A stretch of 24,123 nt of DNA from the NCBI GenBank assembly GCA_963631545.1, contig CAVGRN010000032.1, positions 1 through 24,123 of the forward strand, read 5' to 3'. How positions within the stretch are numbered: position 1 is the first letter of the stretch; every line of letters begins with the position of its first letter. Below are positions 7,540 through 13,730 of the stretch, one piece after another. This stretch comes from UBA1181 sp963631545 (lineage in GTDB: Bacteria; Bacteroidota; Bacteroidia; Bacteroidales; Paludibacteraceae). The notes under the pieces were generated by a model. The model saw only the letters and a program-made list of their open reading frames with translations. It had not been told where the DNA came from and made no database searches. Both the position numbers and the translations under genes were made by a program.

Positions 7540-8748
7540 TTAGATGTTCTCGCTCTCCTCTGGGTGGTTTGCGTAGTAAACGCGGAGCGGGGTGGACAGC
7601 ACTTTGATGAAGCCTTTCGCATCGTCGGAGGTCCAACCCTTGTTGATCTCACCATATTCGCCAAACTTAGATTTAACCAAGTCGTCTGGCGAGTCAACAC
7701 CTACTGTTGAGAATGAAAGCGGACGGAGTTCCAATGAAACCTCGCCGGTTACGTTGCGTTGCGAACTCTCGAGCATTGCCTCGATGTCGCGCATAACTGG
7801 TTCAAGGTACTGGGATTCGTGCAAGAACATTCCGTACCAGTTGGCAACCTGGTCTTTCCAGTATTGTTGCCACTTAGAGAGGGTGAACTTCTCCAAGAAC
7901 TTGTGTGCGCCGATGATCAACATTGGAGCGGCTGCCTCGAAGCCGACACGTCCCTTGATACCGATGATTGTATCTCCAACGTGCATATCACGACCGATAC
8001 CGTATGCGGCACCGATTTTCTCAATGGCTTGGATGCACTCAACCTTGTCTGCATATTCTTTACCGTTGACAGAGCAAACCTCACCGTTTTTGAATCCGAT
8101 TTTGAGGATCTCGCTGCCGTTTTTGGTTACCTGCTTCAGGTAAGCGGACTCTGGCAATCCCTTGGTTGAATCCAAAATCTCGCCGCCGCAGATAGACGTT
8201 CCCCAGATACCCACGTTGTAAGAATACTTCAACTTAGCGAAATCCGCAGAGAAGCCGTGTTGATTCAAGTAGTCGATTTCGTACTGGCGGGTAAGCGTCA
8301 TATCGCGAGTCAAGGTGATGATTTCAACGCCTGGAGCCATCACCAAGAAGGTCATATCAAAACGGACTTGGTCGTTTCCTGCGCCGGTCGACCCGTGTGC
8401 GATGGCGTCTGCGCCGATCTCCTTCGCATAACGGGCGATTGCCATACCTTGGAAGATACGCTCAGAAGATACGGAGATAGGGTATGTCCCGTTACGAAGC
8501 ACATTCCCGTAGACCATATACTTCAGACTTTTGTCGTAGTACTCTTTGGTTACGTCGAGGGTTACATATTTAACTGCGCCCAACTTGTAGGCGTTCTCCT
8601 CGTTTGTCTTCAACTGCTCGTCGCTGAAACCGCCTGTGTTGGCGCATGCGGCGTAAACATCGTAACCTTTTTCTTTTGCAAGATACATCACAGTGAACGA
8701 GGTGTCCAAACCTCCACTGAATGCAACAACCACTTTTTTGTTAGCCAT
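7540..8748 (-). CDS. argG: Argininosuccinate synthase
   Basis: A 402-residue cytoplasmic enzyme that joins citrulline and aspartate using ATP in the next-to-last step of arginine synthesis. The N-terminal ATP pyrophosphatase loop is clear (AFSGGLDTS, residues 9-17), followed by ACANTGG and the substrate-binding segment HGSTGAGNDQVRF (118-130). Length fits the family. It is the last gene of an argR-acetyltransferase-argG cluster. The gap to the acetyltransferase gene is 27 bases, and a terminator follows the stop. No argC or argD gene follows in this window, unlike some Bacteroidota arginine clusters. Confidence 0.97.
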   Translation of the reverse strand: MANKKVVVAFSGGLDTSFTVMYLAKEKGYDVYAACANTGGFSDEQLKTNEENAYKLGAVKYVTLDVTKEYYDKSLKYMVYGNVLRNGTYPISVSSERIFQGMAIARYAKEIGADAIAHGSTGAGNDQVRFDMTFLVMAPGVEIITLTRDMTLTRQYEIDYLNQHGFSADFAKLKYSYNVGIWGTSICGGEILDSTKGLPESAYLKQVTKNGSEILKIGFKNGEVCSVNGKEYADKVECIQAIEKIGAAYGIGRDMHVGDTIIGIKGRVGFEAAAPMLIIGAHKFLEKFTLSKWQQYWKDQVANWYGMFLHESQYLEPVMRDIEAMLESSQRNVTGEVSLELRPLSFSTVGVDSPDDLVKSKFGEYGEINKGWTSDDAKGFIKVLSTPLRVYYANHPEESENI

Positions 8749-8775
8749 CTTATGTGTATTTATTGCTGTTTTGTT

Positions 8776-9396
8776 TTAATCTTTTGGCAGACTTTTCTCT
8801 ACCATCTCTTTTACTTTCAGGTCTTTAGACATTTCTCTCTCAGCCATTTCAAGGCAAAGTGGGTCATGAGGGTCGAAGAGCATACCTGTGCAGATGCAGT
8901 AACGGCGGCCGGTGCGTTCCAACACATCGTAGTTGATGCAGCCTTTGCAGCCTTTCCAGAACGACTCGTCGTCTGTGAGGTCGGCGAATGTTACCGGCAG
9001 GTAGCCTAAGCGCGTGTTCAGTTTCATAACCGCCGCGCCAGAGGTGAGGCTGAAGATCTTCGCCTCGGGCCAGCGCGTGCGGGCCAGGGTGAATGTTACG
9101 TGCTTGATGCGCCGTGCCAGTCCGTGTCCGCGGTATTTTTCTGGGACGATGAGTCCGGAGGTGGTAACATACTTCTTGTTTTCCCAGGTTTCAATGTAAC
9201 TGAAGCCTGCGAAGTCGTCCCCACACAAGGCGATTACCGCTTTCCCCTCGCGCATTTTCTGTTTTACATACTCTGGATCGCGCTTGGCGATACCCGTTCC
9301 GCGCACCTTGGCTGCTGATGCAATTGTTTCCAAGATGGTGTCTACGTATGGAATATGTCGTTCGTCGGCGACATATATCTCAATTTCCTGGTCCAT
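8776..9396 (-). CDS. GNAT N-acyltransferase of the arginine cluster
   Basis: A 206-residue GNAT-fold protein. The acyl-CoA-binding motif is SGLIVPEKYRGHGLARRIK (residues 80-98). The C-terminal extension carries four spaced cysteines (C150-x2-C153 and C167-x-C169), in CKGCINYDVLERTGRRYCICTGMLFDP, which could bind a metal. It sits between argR (33-base gap) and argG (27-base gap). I recall this placement from other Bacteroidota, which often lack classical ArgA. Some use N-succinyl rather than N-acetyl intermediates (the N-succinylornithine transcarbamylase route of Bacteroides fragilis). The context makes it a candidate glutamate N-acetyl- or N-succinyltransferase, but substrate and acyl donor are inference. 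Confidence 0.85.
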   Translation of the reverse strand: MDQEIEIYVADERHIPYVDTILETIASAAKVRGTGIAKRDPEYVKQKMREGKAVIALCGDDFAGFSYIETWENKKYVTTSGLIVPEKYRGHGLARRIKHVTFTLARTRWPEAKIFSLTSGAAVMKLNTRLGYLPVTFADLTDDESFWKGCKGCINYDVLERTGRRYCICTGMLFDPHDPLCLEMAEREMSKDLKVKEMVEKSLPKD

Positions 9397-9429
9397 AACT
9401 TTTTTAATTATGAAATACCGCTGAACTTG

Positions 9430-9921
9430 TTATTTTTTTAGTTTCGGAAATAGTTGAGACAGAGCCTCTTCTACTTCCTGTTGGGTTGAATCTTCTCTTT
9501 TTACGGCGAATATCGTGTCATCTCCTGCCACGGTGCCGAGAATCGTGTTGTGCAGGTGTGCATCTATTTCGGATGCCAGGCTGCTTGCGAACCCCGGGCG
9601 GGTGTGTATCACCACGATGTTGGCCGAGTATTCCACCGAAACAAAGAACTTCCCGTATGGGAAGGATTCCCCGGAGTGTCGCCTCAGCGTTTCTGCCGAT
9701 GCTTGTGGGGGGTCGGGCATCTGGTACACGTACTCGCCTTTTTCGTTGATGGCTTTCACCACCTTCAGCTGCTTCAGATACCTTGATAGTGTGGCCTGCG
9801 CCACGACAATGCCTTGCTCCGAGAGTGTGTGGAGCAGTTCCTCCTGGCTGCCGATCACCGAGGTGCTTATCGCCTCTCGTATCGCCAAAAGTTTATCGGC
9901 TTTGCTTTTCTCCTTCTCCAT
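9430..9921 (-). CDS. argR: Arginine repressor ArgR
   Basis: A 163-residue regulator with an N-terminal winged helix and a C-terminal arginine-binding, hexamer-forming domain. The DNA-binding part contains SQEELLHTLSEQGIVVAQATLSRYLK (residues 25-50). The arginine-sensing part carries the hallmark GTVAGDDTIF (129-138). It normally represses arginine synthesis genes when arginine is plentiful. It is the first gene of the argR-acetyltransferase-argG cluster. The region just upstream has a candidate promoter flanked by TGAAT/ATTCA half-sites, suggesting that it controls itself and the two following genes. Confidence 0.96.
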   Translation of the reverse strand: MEKEKSKADKLLAIREAISTSVIGSQEELLHTLSEQGIVVAQATLSRYLKQLKVVKAINEKGEYVYQMPDPPQASAETLRRHSGESFPYGKFFVSVEYSANIVVIHTRPGFASSLASEIDAHLHNTILGTVAGDDTIFAVKREDSTQQEVEEALSQLFPKLKK

Positions 9922-9957
9922 ATCTATAACTCCGGAAGTTTCGGTTTATTTTCTCTG

Positions 9958-10007
9958 ATGAATAAAATATTTATTCATTTGTGGCGCAAAAATATGAATA
10001 TTATTTC
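9958..10007. promoter_or_regulatory. Candidate ArgR operator region
   Basis: ATGAATAAA at 9958-9966 and its perfect complement TTTATTCAT at 9970-9978 form a 21-base palindrome just downstream of the predicted transcription start. A second site, TGAATATTATTTCA at 9994-10007, is one base from the TGAAT-4-ATTCA form of the classic ARG box and adjoins the -7 element. The first palindrome has a wider spacer (nine bases) than the E. coli box, so the exact binding units are uncertain. Confidence 0.5.
9987..9994 (-). promoter_or_regulatory. Candidate -7 promoter element of the arg cluster
   Basis: On the minus strand it reads TATTTTTG (TAnnTTTG), about 65 bases before the argR start. A TTG sits roughly 20 bases upstream but is not a clean -33 match. 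Confidence 0.5.
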
Positions 10008-10090
10008 AGAAAATGCAAGGTTTATTCAATAAAAATTATGGATTCTTTATTAGTCTGGAATGTATGTCCCGATGTGTGTTGTGGCGGTGC

Positions 10091-10336
10091 TTATGGCACG
10101 GGGTCGTAGCCGCTTCCGCCCCAGGGGTGACAGCGCAGTATTCGTTTCGCTGCCAACCAGCATCCTTTGATTGCGCCGTATTTTTGGATGGCTTGCATCG
10201 CATACTCCGAGCAGGTCGGGGTGTACCGGCAGCATGGCGGAAATAGGGGCGAGATGCAGCACCTGTAGAAACGTATGGGCAGGAGGACAAGCCACTGTGC
10301 GAATGAGGAAAGCGGAGATTTCTTGTTCTCTTCCAT
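10091..10336 (-). CDS. yidD: Membrane protein insertion efficiency factor YidD
   Basis: An 81-residue YidD-family protein that aids YidC-dependent insertion of inner-membrane proteins. It has an N-terminal amphipathic/hydrophobic stretch (SFAQWLVLLPIRFYRCCISPLF) and the family core CCRYTPTCSEYAMQAIQKYG (residues 35-54). The characteristic end is RILRCHPWGGSGYDPVP. It starts four bases after the rnpA stop, the usual rnpA-yidD pairing. Other frames over this stretch give longer ORFs, but they lack family motifs. Confidence 0.95.
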   Translation of the reverse strand: MEENKKSPLSSFAQWLVLLPIRFYRCCISPLFPPCCRYTPTCSEYAMQAIQKYGAIKGCWLAAKRILRCHPWGGSGYDPVP

Positions 10337-10340
10337 AGTG

Positions 10341-10754
10341 TTACGCCTTTGTGGGGAAGGGTTTCAGTTTTCCCTCGCGGATGTCGTTCTCCACTCTCGC
10401 CAGGACGCGGATCATCCGCTCGTGCATAAAGGATGAGTGTTCTATTTTCTGCCCCACGAAGTGGATGGAGAGGTAGATTTTTTTGCCTTCCGTTAAAAGA
10501 TATTCGTAGAGCGTATGTTTGTTGAGGCGGTATGCTTCGCGCATTTGGCGTTTCACCCGGTTGCGGTCTACTGCGTGTTTGAAACGTTTTTTCGACACGT
10601 TGACCAAGCAGCGCATCACCTCCTTCTCGCCGTCCGCGGCGGCGCTCAACACCACGCGGTAGGGAAAGCAGAAGATGGATGTGCCGCATTTGTAGGCGGT
10701 TTCCACCAACGCCTCTCCGTATAGGTGTTCTCTTTTTGGGAAGGTGTTTTTCAT
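10341..10754 (-). CDS. rnpA: Ribonuclease P protein component
   Basis: The protein subunit of RNase P, which helps the catalytic RNA remove 5' leaders from tRNA precursors. The 137-residue protein has the diagnostic arginine-rich helix RNRVKRQMREAYR (residues 64-76), preceded by VNVSKKRFKHAV. The start motif FPKREHLYGE is the Bacteroidota form of 'KRLrkxxeF'. It lies between hemD and yidD. A long inverted repeat separates it from hemD. Confidence 0.95.
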   Translation of the reverse strand: MKNTFPKREHLYGEALVETAYKCGTSIFCFPYRVVLSAAADGEKEVMRCLVNVSKKRFKHAVDRNRVKRQMREAYRLNKHTLYEYLLTEGKKIYLSIHFVGQKIEHSSFMHERMIRVLARVENDIREGKLKPFPTKA

Positions 10755-10768
10755 ACGCTTATAAATGG

Positions 10769-10812
10769 AGAACTATGCCAGGGGGAACGTTGTAGCATCC
10801 TGGCATAGTTCT
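10769..10812 (-). terminator. Long hairpin between hemD and rnpA
   Basis: A perfect 14-base inverted repeat (arms 10769-10782 and 10799-10812, core AACTATGCCAGG) with a 16-base loop lies 15 bases downstream of the hemD stop. On the minus strand it is followed by CCATTTATAAG, a poor U-tract. It may be a weak terminator, an mRNA stabiliser or a processing site rather than a full stop. Confidence 0.55.
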
Positions 10813-10827
10813 GTGCCTTTTATGTTT

Positions 10828-11613
10828 TTATTTTTTCTTGTTGGTCTCTTTCAAGAAGAGGTCTAATGCGGCAGGCATAGAAGGAGCCTCGGCGGTTGGT
10901 GCTTCGACGTTGACGGTCAGCCCCGCTTCTTTTGCCACTTTTGCGGTTGTCGCACCCATGCAGCCTATGCAGATGTCGCCTTGCTCGAAGTTGGGGAAGT
11001 TCTTGAATAGGGAAACGATTCCCGACGGACTGAAGAACACGAACATATCGTAGTTGAAGTCGGGTTCCTGGGTGAAGTCCGAACTTACGGTCTTGTACAT
11101 CACCGCCTTTGTGAATGTAGCATTCGCCTTTTCCATAAGGGAAAGAATGTCTTCTTTGCCTTCGGCTGCCGCGCCCGAGTTGATGTCATGCACATCAGCC
11201 ACTGCCACGAGGAATTTCTCGTCTAAGTGCTTGACTACGCTGACCATTAGGTCTTCGATTTTTCCCGTTGCGCTGAAGAATACTTTGCGCTTCCGGTATT
11301 GAATGTAAGTTTGCAGATAGTTCGCCACCGACTGTGAGACGCAGAAGTACTTCATTGTCTCTGGTATCTTCAGCCTCAGCTCTTCGCACAGGCGGAAGAA
11401 ATGGTCTATCGCCGTCCGTGCGGTGAACACTACTGCCGTATGATCCAAAATAGAAACCTTTTGTTGGCGGAATTCTTTCGCTAACACTGGCTCAACTTTG
11501 ATAAATGGTTTAAAGTCAATCTTCACTCCGTACTTAGTCTCCAAATCAAAATAGGGGGATTTCTCCACCTTGGGCTTGGGTTGAGACACCAAAATACGCT
11601 TAATCTTCACCAT
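10828..11613 (-). CDS. hemD: Uroporphyrinogen-III synthase
   Basis: A 261-residue HemD-family protein that cyclises hydroxymethylbilane to uroporphyrinogen III in heme/corrinoid synthesis. Sequence conservation is low in this family. The recognisable parts are ILVSQPKP near the start, VVFTARTAIDHFF (residues 61-73), FCVSQSVANYL, FVFFSPSGIVSLF and IGCMGATTAKVAKEAGL near the C-terminus. That last segment is the usual 'IG..Ta.a....G' element. It follows the DUF4271 gene by 30 bases, an arrangement I recall from Bacteroidales. Other hem genes are absent here. Confidence 0.88.
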   Translation of the reverse strand: MVKIKRILVSQPKPKVEKSPYFDLETKYGVKIDFKPFIKVEPVLAKEFRQQKVSILDHTAVVFTARTAIDHFFRLCEELRLKIPETMKYFCVSQSVANYLQTYIQYRKRKVFFSATGKIEDLMVSVVKHLDEKFLVAVADVHDINSGAAAEGKEDILSLMEKANATFTKAVMYKTVSSDFTQEPDFNYDMFVFFSPSGIVSLFKNFPNFEQGDICIGCMGATTAKVAKEAGLTVNVEAPTAEAPSMPAALDLFLKETNKKK

Positions 11614-11643
11614 TTCTAACTCTTTCTATTTTAAACAATTACA

Positions 11644-12525
11644 TTACTCTGCCAACCCTAAAACGAGAACGATAGTTGGCAAAATTTCGAGTGTGCAAAG
11701 ATACAAAATCATATAGAATAAAGAGGTCGCTCCGTTGAAAAAAATGGTTGCCAATTTAAGAAGGTAGAGTAGGTAGGTCGCAGCACAGATTACTAAGCCT
11801 GCATAGACTGCCGCAATGGCTATGGGTGAATAGGCAATGAGTATGTCTGCAAGAAACACGCCAGTGGACATCAATGCGAACGGAACGATGTATGCGAGTC
11901 TCGCTGCATCATACATTTCTCGGTTGAAGAAAGTGTAGCACAACGTCCTGTGAATGCCTAATTTCAGAAGGAGGTATAGTAGTGTCATTCCTGTCAGCTT
12001 CACTGTCTCAGCGATGAACGAGTGCGGTGTGAATGCGTGGAATGTGAACTTTGAGAGGTAGCAGAACAGGGCGATTCCGACGGAGGCTAAGAGGAAAAAC
12101 GAAAACAGTGCGGATGTGCTGTTTTCCGTGGCTGCCCCGCTGTGCGAATCGTGGTTGGTGGCGACTGTGAAGAATGTGCGCAGGCTTTTCGAGAATGTCT
12201 TGATGTGCGTGCGGAAGGCGAGGGCGTAGAGAACGAACGTCAGCAGCATCAGCGGTGCGAACCACACTTGCCCTTGTATGGTTTCGCCCAATGCGGCGCC
12301 GTCTTTGTGGGGGATGGTCTTTGCTGTGCGAAGATTCTTGTGGTCTGTCAGGTAGGGTTTGAGGTAGTCAACTTTTGGCAGGTATGTCGCAACGTACTCT
12401 TCCACCGTAGCCGGTTTTTTTCTGGCTGGGGCGGAGACTGCTCTCGGCATTACGGTGTTTATCGTGTCTACCGTTTCTTCAATCGAGTCGGTAGGGTACA
12501 AATCAAAACTTACGGAATCCTCCAT
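11644..12525 (-). CDS. DUF4271-family membrane protein
   Basis: A 293-residue protein. The soluble N-terminal part of about 85 residues is acidic and proline-rich, and about six hydrophobic segments follow (roughly 87-106, 136-157, 168-188, 205-227, 231-258 and 265-290). The pattern FYMILYLCTLEILPTIVLVLG at the C-terminus is typical of DUF4271 proteins. The location directly upstream of hemD also fits my recollection of where Bacteroidales encode them. Function is unknown. It starts only a few bases beyond the T-tract of the HIT-gene terminator, so expression may depend on readthrough. Confidence 0.82.
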   Translation of the reverse strand: MEDSVSFDLYPTDSIEETVDTINTVMPRAVSAPARKKPATVEEYVATYLPKVDYLKPYLTDHKNLRTAKTIPHKDGAALGETIQGQVWFAPLMLLTFVLYALAFRTHIKTFSKSLRTFFTVATNHDSHSGAATENSTSALFSFFLLASVGIALFCYLSKFTFHAFTPHSFIAETVKLTGMTLLYLLLKLGIHRTLCYTFFNREMYDAARLAYIVPFALMSTGVFLADILIAYSPIAIAAVYAGLVICAATYLLYLLKLATIFFNGATSLFYMILYLCTLEILPTIVLVLGLAE

Positions 12526-12531
12526 TTTACA

Positions 12532-12566
12532 GAAAAAAATGAGAGGGGAGGTATATGCCTCCTCTC
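12532..12566 (-). terminator. Terminator after the HIT gene
   Basis: On the minus strand, GAGAGGAGG (12566-12558) pairs with the complementary run at 12551-12541 with a one-base bulge. It is followed by seven U residues (12539-12533), a clear intrinsic terminator shape lying between the HIT and DUF4271 genes. Confidence 0.8.
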
Positions 12567-12573
12567 TCTTTTA

Positions 12574-12966
12574 TCACTTCACTGCGGCACTGATTTTTTC
12601 CGCAATGCTCTTCATCTCGTCTTGCGGCACGTTTTTCTTCGCTGCGAAATTGATGTCCGCCTCGCTGCTGATTGGAATGAGGTGGATGTGTGTGTGCGGA
12701 ACCTCTAACCCAAGCACTGCCACGGCGACGCGCTTGCAAGGCATCACCTCTTGGATGGCTAACGCCACTTTTTTGGCGAACACCATCATGTCGCCTAATG
12801 TTTTGTCGTCCAATCGGAAGATATAGTCTTCCTCGATTTTTGGAACAACTAAGGTGTGTCCTTTCTGTACGGGGTTGATGTCGAGGAAAGCGTAGAAACG
12901 GTCGTCCTCGGCGATTTTGTAACTTGGGATCTCCCCGTTGATGATTTTCGTGAATATCGTAGCCAT
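12574..12966 (-). CDS. HIT-family nucleotide hydrolase
   Basis: A 130-residue histidine-triad protein of the HINT/Hit-like branch, which typically hydrolyses nucleoside phosphoramidates or adenylated compounds. It begins with TIFTKIINGEIPSYKIAEDD, carries FLDINPVQKGHTLVVPK (residues 28-43) and ends in the triad HTHIHLIP with H91, H93 and H95. Spacing to greA is six bases, so the two are one transcription unit. The physiological substrate is unknown. Confidence 0.93.
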   Translation of the reverse strand: MATIFTKIINGEIPSYKIAEDDRFYAFLDINPVQKGHTLVVPKIEEDYIFRLDDKTLGDMMVFAKKVALAIQEVMPCKRVAVAVLGLEVPHTHIHLIPISSEADINFAAKKNVPQDEMKSIAEKISAAVK

Positions 12967-12972
12967 ATCGTT

Positions 12973-13446
12973 TTAGAATGAAATTTCAACAATCTCGAAA
13001 GGAATTTTCCCGGCGGGAACGGTTACCTCTACGATTTCGCCTTTCTTCTTTCCAAGCAGAGCCTTGGCTATTGGTGTTCCTACGGAGAGTTTGCCCTCTT
13101 TGAGGTTTGCCTCGTGTTCAGAAACGAGTGTGTAGGTCATTTCCGCTCCGTTCTTTGTGTTGCGGATTTTCACTTTGTTGAGGATTTGCACGACTTCCGT
13201 GTTCAAACGCGACGAGTCGATGATCTTCGCATAAAGGATTTTCTCTTTCAAGAGCGAGATTTTACTCTCTAACAATCCCTGCGCCTCTTTGGCTGCGTCG
13301 TACTCGGCGTTCTCGGACAAGTCACCTTTGTCTCGGGCTTCTGCGATTTGCTTGGAGATGTTGGGTCTTTCAACGCCCTCCAAGTGCTTCAGCTCTTCCA
13401 ACATTTTGTTGTAGCCCTCTTCTGTTACATAAGAAACAGCTGCCAT
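12973..13446 (-). CDS. greA: Transcription elongation factor GreA
   Basis: A 157-residue factor that enters the RNA polymerase secondary channel and stimulates cleavage of backtracked RNA. The N-terminal coiled coil (about residues 8-75) carries the acidic tip ARDKGDLSENAEYDAAKE with D42 and E45, the pair matching the catalytic acids of E. coli GreA. The C-terminal FKBP-like domain contains TLVSEHEANLKEGKLSVGTPIAKALLGKKKGE. It is followed six bases later by the HIT gene. The upstream gap carries a promoter-like element and two hairpins before the start codon (see 13498-13629). Confidence 0.97.
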   Translation of the reverse strand: MAAVSYVTEEGYNKMLEELKHLEGVERPNISKQIAEARDKGDLSENAEYDAAKEAQGLLESKISLLKEKILYAKIIDSSRLNTEVVQILNKVKIRNTKNGAEMTYTLVSEHEANLKEGKLSVGTPIAKALLGKKKGEIVEVTVPAGKIPFEIVEISF

Positions 13447-13497
13447 ATTTTTATTGTTTACGTTAATATAAATATCTAATTTTTATTGAATTAGTCG

Positions 13498-13536
13498 CTA
13501 AAAATCCGCAGAATAGCGTGTTTGCGCCTCGTGCGG
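13498..13536 (-). terminator. Second hairpin in the greA leader
   Basis: On the minus strand, CCGCA (13536-13532) pairs with TGCGG (13510-13506), with an inner GCG/CGC pair set. It is followed by ATTTTTAGC, giving five U residues. It is a weaker terminator-like structure than the one at 13541-13585. Confidence 0.4.
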
Positions 13537-13540
13537 AAAT

Positions 13541-13585
13541 ATCATAAAACAATAGAATCCCGACCATCAGGGCCGGAACTCTATT
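13541..13585 (-). terminator. Strong terminator hairpin upstream of greA
   Basis: The minus-strand RNA forms 15 consecutive pairs between 13585-13571 and 13565-13551, three of them G-U, with a five-base loop. It is followed by GTTTTATG. The G-U pairs become A-C mismatches in the plus-strand RNA, so the structure is specific to minus-strand transcription. It could end the protease mRNA, or terminate early transcripts heading into greA. Confidence 0.75.
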
Positions 13586-13618
13586 TTACCCTCATTACTG
13601 AAGTAACCACTATGACAT
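13541..13618 (-). ncRNA. Candidate short leader RNA upstream of greA
   Basis: A transcript starting just after the TATATTTG element at 13622-13629 and ending at the hairpin 13551-13585 would be about 70-75 bases long. It contains a small TTAC/GTAA stem-loop and a four-codon mini-ORF (ATG at 13593-13595, stop TAG at 13581-13583) running into the terminator stem. No known RNA family was recognised. Confidence 0.35.
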
Positions 13619-13621
13619 TGG

Positions 13622-13629
13622 CAAATATA
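13622..13629 (-). promoter_or_regulatory. Candidate -7 promoter element of greA
   Basis: On the minus strand it reads TATATTTG, an exact TAnnTTTG match. TTGG lies 19 bases upstream, three of four bases matching the -33 TTTG. It is the only good promoter candidate found in the 284-base gap before greA. Confidence 0.55.
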
Positions 13630-13730
13630 GAAAGATTTTCCGCTATACCCAATTTTATGGTGGTAAAAAGTGAGTTTGTCGGCTGCGGAAAGGTATAGCC
13701 TTCCTTCTCCGGTTTGGAATGAGAAGTGGA

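Noticed and set aside
8257..9009. 250-residue plus-strand ORF antisense to argG and the acetyltransferase
   Set aside because: Both minus-strand genes are unmistakable; the antisense frame is a codon-usage shadow spanning a gene boundary.
10036..10689. 217-residue minus-strand ORF over rnpA and yidD
   Set aside because: It is rich in Arg, Pro and His as shadow frames are, while RnpA and YidD signatures are in other frames.
13447..13730. Hidden small protein gene or tRNA in the longest gap
   Set aside because: No frame of useful length and no cloverleaf; the hairpins and promoter element explain the visible structure better.
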